Source of the DNA: Kumtagia sp964244725
GTDB lineage: Bacteria; Pseudomonadota; Alphaproteobacteria; Rhizobiales; Rhizobiaceae
Length of the DNA stretch: 64,000 nt
Direction: 5' to 3'
Assembly (NCBI GenBank): GCA_964244725.1
Contig: CAXTJQ010000001.1
Span: forward strand, 372,001-436,000
The position numbers and the translations under genes are program-made. Below, piece by piece: positions 59,624-64,000 of the stretch. Below the pieces are notes generated by a model. It did no database searches. It was not told the origin of the DNA and saw only the letters and a list, made by a program, of their open reading frames with translations. Within the stretch, counting starts at the first letter, position 1. Each line of letters starts with the position of its first letter.

Positions 59624-59874
59624 AACCTCTCTTCCTCACCCAGCACGCGCAAGACGCGGTTGGCGAGCGACTGCTTGAACCCGACTGGATCGAGCACACT
59701 GTACGCTAACCGGAATGGAGAATGGCCGATCCCCGCCGACCGGGCGTCGAAAGACGTTTTCGCGCCATCTCGGAGTTCGGAGGCCGCGTTCTGCGTGTCG
59801 CCTGCTATGAAACAGCGACTGAAATCCGTATAGTGACCGTGTTCTTCGATCGTAACGCACGGAAGCGCCGATGA
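59620..59874 (+). pseudogene. DUF4258-like toxin candidate interrupted by TAA
   Basis: One frame reads LTQHAQDAVGERLLEPDW, IEHTVR, stop, PEWRMADPRRPGVERRF, then ISEFGGRVLRVACYE and IRIVTVFFDRNARKRR. This is a full-length DUF4258 domain (about 84 codons) apart from the in-frame TAA at 59707-59709. A glutamate codon (GAA) is usual at that place, so a single G-to-T change explains it. The only start is a TTG overlapping the regulator stop. Its final TGA overlaps the ATG of the DUF2283 gene, the coupling expected of a two-gene module. Confidence 0.75.
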
Positions 59875-60065
59875 CCCCGACTGTCAAATACAGGCCAGCC
59901 GACAATGCCGCTTATATCAGGCTGTCGGCGTCGAGAATCATCGAAAGTGCGGAAGTCGCGCCCGACATCGTCTTCAACTACGACGCCGAGGGACGGATCG
60001 TTGGCATTGAACTGCTCGACGCCCGCGCACAACTCCCGTCCGACAGCCTGAACGAGGCGGCATAG
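59871..60065 (+). CDS. DUF2283 protein (first copy)
   Basis: A 64-residue protein of the DUF2283 family: VKYRPADNAAYIRLSASRI, ESAEVAPDIVFNYDAEGRI, VGIELLDARAQLP. The family is small and all-beta. It commonly lies downstream of DUF4258 genes and is suspected to be an antitoxin, but no mechanism is established to my knowledge. Its ATG overlaps the DUF4258 stop (ATGA). Confidence 0.82.
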   Translation: MTPTVKYRPADNAAYIRLSASRIIESAEVAPDIVFNYDAEGRIVGIELLDARAQLPSDSLNEAA

Positions 60066-60083
60066 GCAACGATTCGTGGCGCG

Positions 60084-60302
60084 ATGATCGACATGACCTA
60101 CGATCCCGAAGCCGACGCGGTTTACATGTATGTGGGACGCGGCAAGATCATCGAGAGCGCCGAAGCGGGTCCGTTCGTCTGCGATGTCGATGCCGAAGGC
60201 AAAGTCGTCGGCACCGAAATCCTTTATGCAAGCCAGGTCCTCGCCCCCGGCGACTGGCAGAAAGCGCGCCTGCCGGGTTCGGGGCGCGACGCGGCGGAAT
60301 AG
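60084..60302 (+). CDS. DUF2283 protein (second copy)
   Basis: A 72-residue DUF2283 protein: MTYDPEADAVYMYVGRGKI, ESAEAGPFVCDVDAEGKV, VGTEILYASQVLAPGDW. It shares the IIESAEV/A and DAEGKVVGxEIL pattern with the preceding gene, so it is probably a tandem duplicate that has diverged. The spacing is 18 bases. Nothing downstream on this strand belongs with it. Confidence 0.82.
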   Translation: MIDMTYDPEADAVYMYVGRGKIIESAEAGPFVCDVDAEGKVVGTEILYASQVLAPGDWQKARLPGSGRDAAE

Positions 60303-60393
60303 AAGTCAGAAGCTGGGCCGAGCCCAATCCGAAGTCCTGGCTATCCGCAAGGGTATTTCACTCCTTCGCCGCCCGCGTGACAGATGCATGCCG

Positions 60394-60819
60394 TCAGCCC
60401 AGGAAATCCTTCAGCCGCGCGACCAGCCCCTCTTCATCACGCAGGTCGCACTCCCAGATCACCAGCGAACGCCAGCCGGTCTCATTCAGAGCCGCAAGAT
60501 TACGCGCGTCGCGCGCCCGGTTGCCCGCCACCTTCGCCAGCCAGTAGTCGCGGTTGACCTTCGGGACCCGCGCCCCGCGCGCGCAGTCGTGGCCGTGCCA
60601 GAAACAGCCATGGACGAAGATGGCGCGCTTGGCTCCGGCATAGGCGATGTCGGGCCGGCCTGGAACGCCTTGAACGTCCAGCCGATAGCCGCGCCGGATT
60701 TTCCAGACCAGCTTTCGGACGATCTTTTCCGGCTTCGTGTCGCGCGATCGCACCGCGCGCATGATCGCCGAGCGGTCAGTCGCTATCGTCTTCGCTTTCT
60801 TTGCGTTCGACTGTCGCAT
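60394..60819 (-). CDS. vsr: Very short patch repair endonuclease
   Basis: Nicks T:G mismatches that arise when 5-methylcytosine deaminates. The 141-residue product carries AIMRAVRSRDTKPEKIVRK, the catalytic Asp in GVPGRPDIAYAGAKR (about 57) and the zinc/active-site segment IFVHGCFWHGHDC. It overlaps the end of the GIY-YIG gene by 44 bases. Its presence is the usual companion of a cytosine-5 methyltransferase, here encoded two genes upstream. Confidence 0.93.
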   Translation of the reverse strand: MRQSNAKKAKTIATDRSAIMRAVRSRDTKPEKIVRKLVWKIRRGYRLDVQGVPGRPDIAYAGAKRAIFVHGCFWHGHDCARGARVPKVNRDYWLAKVAGNRARDARNLAALNETGWRSLVIWECDLRDEEGLVARLKDFLG

Positions 60820-61498
60820 TGCCTCCAAGCGCCTCGAAGCGTCTCTCCGCAAGCCAGTTAAGTCGCTTGGTCTGCGTTACCAGGACCCGCCGCAGTCCGC
60901 CTTTGACCTCTCGTTCCGAAATGACTTGCGCAAGACGCGCGGTGATCTGGGCCCGTCTCGCCGTCCGGAAATCCGGATGTGACCGTAACGCGGCGACTGT
61001 CTCTGAGACAATCCGGCCACGCATTGACTTGGGAACGTCGATTTCAACGGTCTTGAGAGGTGGATCCTTTTCGTTGAGCACGGCGTAAAAGTGACTGTTT
61101 GAAACGGCGGACAATGTCACAATGTTTTCTAGCGCATCCAGAACCGCTTTCGCGTCACGATCCTTCCCGGGCGTCTGCTGAAACTGCGGCAGCGGCCAAA
61201 CTTCGATGTCGAAAACCTCTAAAGGATCGAGAACAGACATCGCGACTGCGTCGGTTCTCTGGTTCGTCAGATGACGCCGGATTCGTGTCCGGAGCATTTC
61301 GTTGGTCTGTCCAACGTAGATCGGTTCGCCATCATAGTCGAAGAACGCATAAACGCCCCATTTGAAATTGCCCACCGGTCGGATTGTTTTTGCAATCGCG
61401 TCTTCGAAAGGAGTGTCGAGAAATTTCCGAAGGTTGTCGCGTAGGTCGGCGGTATCGAAGGGTGGACGCCGGACCTCATCCTTTTTCTCGCCGGTCAT
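60776..61498 (-). CDS. GIY-YIG nuclease, probable restriction endonuclease of the m5C system
   Basis: A 240-residue protein with the GIY-YIG core: WGVYAFFDYDGEPIYVGQTN (GVY at 48-50, YVG at 61-63), catalytic Arg in LRTRIRRHL (70-77), and metal-binding Glu in DALENIVTLS (124). The rest (residues 140-240) is unassigned and could recognise DNA. Eco29kI and a few other type II enzymes use this fold. The gene is sandwiched between a cytosine-5 methyltransferase and vsr with overlapping ends. That makes restriction activity the most economical reading. G/C content is lower than its neighbours: one 60-base line has 30 G/C. Confidence 0.78.
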   Translation of the reverse strand: MTGEKKDEVRRPPFDTADLRDNLRKFLDTPFEDAIAKTIRPVGNFKWGVYAFFDYDGEPIYVGQTNEMLRTRIRRHLTNQRTDAVAMSVLDPLEVFDIEVWPLPQFQQTPGKDRDAKAVLDALENIVTLSAVSNSHFYAVLNEKDPPLKTVEIDVPKSMRGRIVSETVAALRSHPDFRTARRAQITARLAQVISEREVKGGLRRVLVTQTKRLNWLAERRFEALGGNATVERKESEDDSD

Positions 61499-62646
61499 TC
61501 GGCGGCTGCCAGGAACCGATTCGGCTGTTCAAGAAGCCCCTCCAGCAAACCTGCCGCCAGATGCCGCACCACCGGGACAGCTAGCCCGTCCCCCATCAGG
61601 TGATAAGCCTCGTTGTAGTTTTCCGGCAGCGTGTAGTCTTCGGCCACCCCCATAAGACGCGCCGCTTCGCGCGGCGACAGCAAGCGCGTCCGCACGGAGT
61701 CGCCTTCGACCACCATGACGAACTGGCGGCTGGAGCCACCTTGAGGCGTTCGCAAACAGCCGGCAACGCCGTCGAAGCGTACTTCGGCGCGTTGAACTTT
61801 CGCGCCTGCCTCGTTCAGTCTTGTGCGTCGGTAGATCGTCCCCACCATACGCTCGCCGGAATGCCGAGCGCGATCGACCTTTTGCCGATTGGCCTCAGAC
61901 ATCATGTCAAGCAATCGGGCCGTTTCGGCCTGGATATGCCAGTTCACGCCCTGCGGTTCTCGGTCGATCAGGTCACCTAATCGCTTGGTCGAGCCTGCTG
62001 TTTCCGGCGCATTCCACCACCGCCAGTTTCGTTGCAGTCGCACTGGCAGCGCCGCCTGGGCGCGGATCAGCGCTACCGATACCCATGATCCGCCCGGTTC
62101 ATGCCGCGCTAAATGTTCGGCAATCGGAACGTCCTTGCGCACAGCGACAATGAACAGGCGCGGGCGTGATTGTGGCAGGAAACATGCCGCGTCCATGGTC
62201 AACGCCCCATACACATAGCCGAGAAGATCGAGCGCGCGGAAAATCTGCTCAAAATCCTTTCCGCCGTTCGAGGTCACAGCGCCGACGACATTTTCGAGGA
62301 CGAGAATTCCTGGCGGGCGGTTTTCACGGCGCAGCTGTTCGGCCACGCGCCAGAACCCCCAGAAGGCACCGGACCGGACGCCATCCAACCCCGCGCCGTT
62401 GCCCGCCAGCGACAAATCCTGGCAGGGGAACGAAGCCCACGCCAGATCGGCGCGCCCCGGCAGATCGCGGCTGTCGAGCTGGTGAATGTCGCCCAGCCGG
62501 ATTTCCTTGCTTCCCCAGTTGGCGCGGTAGGCATCGACCTTCTTGGCATCGAAATCATTGGCGAAAAGGCATGTCCAATTCGCGCCGAGGCCGGCCCGCG
62601 CCATGCCGCCGCCTGCGAAGAATTCGTAGAATGTCGGCTTCGTCAT
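61495..62646 (-). CDS. dcm: DNA (cytosine-5) methyltransferase
   Basis: A 383-residue m5C methyltransferase. Motif I is FYEFFAGGGMARAGLG, motif IV is SFPCQDLSLAG with the catalytic Cys, motif VI is LVLENVVGAV, motif VIII is FLPQSRPRLFIVAV and motif IX is LLSPREAARLMG. Motif X reads YHLMGDGLAVPVVRH, so the usual GNSV is GDGLAV. The target-recognition region lies between VIII and IX. The ATG at 62646 matches related proteins; an open frame extends to 62772. Its stop overlaps the nuclease ATG by four bases. The target site is unknown. Confidence 0.92.
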   Translation of the reverse strand: MTKPTFYEFFAGGGMARAGLGANWTCLFANDFDAKKVDAYRANWGSKEIRLGDIHQLDSRDLPGRADLAWASFPCQDLSLAGNGAGLDGVRSGAFWGFWRVAEQLRRENRPPGILVLENVVGAVTSNGGKDFEQIFRALDLLGYVYGALTMDAACFLPQSRPRLFIVAVRKDVPIAEHLARHEPGGSWVSVALIRAQAALPVRLQRNWRWWNAPETAGSTKRLGDLIDREPQGVNWHIQAETARLLDMMSEANRQKVDRARHSGERMVGTIYRRTRLNEAGAKVQRAEVRFDGVAGCLRTPQGGSSRQFVMVVEGDSVRTRLLSPREAARLMGVAEDYTLPENYNEAYHLMGDGLAVPVVRHLAAGLLEGLLEQPNRFLAAAE

Positions 62647-62784
62647 ACACGCGGATTCCATCTTGCCGAGATGATAGCGTTCTCTTTTCGTTCGGTAAAT
62701 GGTTCCGGCTTCGTCTTCAACAGAATCGTTGTTGGCCAGATCGCCTAATCGACGTGATCTGCCATTCGACATGGCGGTTCGCCA

Positions 62785-63183
62785 TCACGCCAAGCACTCC
62801 ACCGCGTCCCCTGCGTCCTTGATCAGCGCCGCGGCCTTCCTGTCGAACGTGACGAAGACTTCGCCGCCAAGCTGCCGGCCTTCGATTGCGATCACGGCAT
62901 CCGCGAAATCGCCCCCGGCCTCCATGTTTGCAAGACCCGCAAGCACTGCCGCGCGGTTTGTTTCGACCCGCGAGGATGCAAGCAGTTCATGGATGGCCAT
63001 GCTGATCTTACCCACCGAAACCTTGCGTCCACGCTGCAGCACCCAAACGAGTTCGCAGAGCGCTGGCAGTGTGACCGCGATCAAATCCGCATCGCGCAAC
63101 GCGGTTTCAGCCAATTCACCTTGCCGGGCATCGTCTCGCGTGGCGGCCCGGACAAGAACATTCGTGTCGGGGGTGATCTTCAC
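62785..63183 (-). CDS. vapC: PIN-domain ribonuclease toxin (second VapC)
   Basis: A 132-residue toxin. Catalytic acidic residues are visible in KITPDTNVLVRAATRDD, LPALCELVWVLQRG, and GGDFADAVIAIEG, with VFVTFDRKAAAL near the end. The GTG start overlaps the antitoxin stop (GTGA); an ATG 15 bases upstream is also possible. It forms a complete VapBC pair with the next entry and is unrelated in sequence to the pair at 47 kb. Confidence 0.88.
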   Translation of the reverse strand: MKITPDTNVLVRAATRDDARQGELAETALRDADLIAVTLPALCELVWVLQRGRKVSVGKISMAIHELLASSRVETNRAAVLAGLANMEAGGDFADAVIAIEGRQLGGEVFVTFDRKAAALIKDAGDAVECLA

Positions 63184-63431
63184 CGCTTGCCAGCCCACCC
63201 ATCGGCGATGATCTCGTTCATTTCTTCGATCGTCAGCGGCTTTTGATCCGGATCATGAAGAAGGCCGAAAAGCCCGTCGAGATCGTTCTTTTTCGAAACG
63301 CCGGTTAGCGTTGCCTTTCCTCTCGGCAGCAGATCGACATTGACCTTATCGCCGGGCTTCAGGCCAAGATGGTCCAGAACGTCCTTGCGAAGCGTGACCT
63401 GGCCTTTAGACGTTATGGTCAGCGTGGTCAT
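63180..63431 (-). CDS. vapB: AbrB-type antitoxin (second VapB)
   Basis: An 83-residue antitoxin: MTTLTITSKGQVTLRKDVLD and LGLKPGDKVNVDLLPRGKA form the AbrB DNA-binding hairpin, and LTIEEMNEIIADGWAGKR is the toxin-binding tail. It starts 56 bases before the edd stop on the same strand and has its own dyad upstream, so it is likely transcribed independently. Confidence 0.87.
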   Translation of the reverse strand: MTTLTITSKGQVTLRKDVLDHLGLKPGDKVNVDLLPRGKATLTGVSKKNDLDGLFGLLHDPDQKPLTIEEMNEIIADGWAGKR

Positions 63432-63455
63432 TGTCGACTCCAGAGTGACACGAAA

Positions 63456-63475
63456 GTAAGGGAAACATGCCTTAC
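63456..63475. promoter_or_regulatory. Dyad upstream of the second vapBC pair
   Basis: GTAAGG-N8-CCTTAC is a perfect 6-bp inverted repeat, 25 bases before the vapB ATG and inside the short gap after edd. Likely operator for VapBC autoregulation. Confidence 0.45.
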
Positions 63476-63487
63476 ATTCAATCGCCC

Positions 63488-64000
63488 TCACGCCATCGCG
63501 AACGCGCTTGCCCCCTGGTCGGCCCGACCGACCGTCCGGCGGAACGCCGCGAACAACTCGCGGCCCATGCCGAATTCGTTGTCGCCAAGGTCGATCATCG
63601 GCAGGTCACGGGCATAAAACTCTTCATCGGGAACCAGCGCGTCGATGGTGCCGCCGTCGGCGTCGAGCCGCAGGATGTCGCCGTCGCGGATGCGGCCGAT
63701 CGGCCCGCCGTCGAGCGCCTCGGGCGTCACATGGATCGCCGCCGGCACCTTGCCCGAAGCGCCGGACATGCGCCCGTCGGTGACCAGCGCGACATGGTGG
63801 CCGCGGTCCTGCAGCACGCCGAGCACGGTCGTCAGCCGGTGCAGTTCTGGCATGCCGTTGGCCTTCGGCCCCTGGAAGCGGACGACCGCGATGAAATCGC
63901 GGTCGAGAATGCCGGCCTTGAACGCGTCGTGCAGTCCCTGCTGGCTGTCGAAGACGATTGCCGGCGCCTCGATATATCGGCGTTCCGGCTTGACGGCGGA
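63488..64000 (-). CDS. edd: Phosphogluconate dehydratase, 3' part (runs off the window)
   Basis: C-terminal 170 residues of an IlvD/Edd-family dehydratase; the frame is open to the end of the window. AVVRFQGPKANGMPELHRL, LVTDGRMSGASGKVPAAIHV and IGRIRDGDILRLDADGGTID are family motifs, and the fit is to Edd (6-phosphogluconate to KDPG) more than to IlvD. The closing LGDNEFGMGRELFAAFRRTV is Edd-like. With Pgi at 15 kb it supports Entner-Doudoroff sugar catabolism. Confidence 0.9.
   Translation of the reverse strand, partial: SAVKPERRYIEAPAIVFDSQQGLHDAFKAGILDRDFIAVVRFQGPKANGMPELHRLTTVLGVLQDRGHHVALVTDGRMSGASGKVPAAIHVTPEALDGGPIGRIRDGDILRLDADGGTIDALVPDEEFYARDLPMIDLGDNEFGMGRELFAAFRRTVGRADQGASAFAMA

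Overview
The window is GC-rich, gene-dense chromosomal DNA from an alphaproteobacterium, most likely a member of the Hyphomicrobiales (Rhizobiales). The reasons are a MucR/Ros-type regulator, a DUF2865 exported protein, an fds-type NAD-dependent molybdenum formate dehydrogenase, a long Aas acyltransferase fusion and an ExoQ/GumC-type exopolysaccharide locus. Assignment to genus is not possible from the sequence alone. I saw no rRNA, tRNA, CRISPR array, transposase or phage gene.

Layout. 1-800: a higBA toxin-antitoxin locus with broken reading frames. 900-9,330 (minus strand): formate dehydrogenase operon fdsG-fdsB-[unrelated DUF4145-like gene]-fdsA-[three 61-bp repeats]-fdhD-fdsD, preceded by a LysR regulator. 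9,390-10,050: an intact RelE/XRE toxin-antitoxin pair with a palindromic operator. 10,060-19,130: mixed metabolism (VOC protein, SnoaL-like protein, ApbC/Mrp, CoxG-like protein, MocR regulator, Pgi, HAD phosphatase, small EamA protein, ETFB-type methyltransferase, DUF2865 protein). 19,330-23,090: modABC behind a Mo-box-like dyad, a proline-rich micro-ORF and an exonuclease III. 23,260-26,225: a large RTX protein. 26,259-32,191 (minus): dipeptide/oligopeptide ABC operon dppABC-[unrelated membrane-anchored protein]-dppD-dppF. 32,375-39,365: fadD-like ligase, then a polyamine-type ABC operon ending in an Asp/Glu/hydantoin racemase. 39,391-47,700: MucR, small stress-type genes, a PspA-YiaAB operon with three operators, the Aas fusion, an SAF-domain oxidoreductase and a VapBC pair. 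47,699-57,553: proC and an exopolysaccharide cluster (O-antigen ligase, glycosyltransferases, WecG/TagA transferase, DUF6492, flippase, GumC/Wzz). 57,671-64,000: folD, GlxA-type AraC regulator, a DUF4258-DUF2283-DUF2283 module, a cytosine methyltransferase/GIY-YIG nuclease/Vsr restriction-modification island, a second VapBC pair, and the 3' part of edd.

Themes. Molybdenum runs through the first third: a Mo-dependent formate dehydrogenase, its sulfur-insertion protein FdhD, a CoxG-like protein and the molybdate importer. Two metabolic operons (fds and dpp) each carry one low-GC, unrelated gene fitted between core subunits with near-zero spacing. Five toxin-antitoxin-like modules lie in the window; in two of them the toxin frame is broken while the antitoxin partner is largely intact. 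The most promising leads are the GIY-YIG/Dcm/Vsr island, the DUF4258-DUF2283 module, the triple TGAAC-N3-GTTCA operator of the pspA operon, and two proline-rich micro-ORFs sharing an identical ribosome-binding leader.
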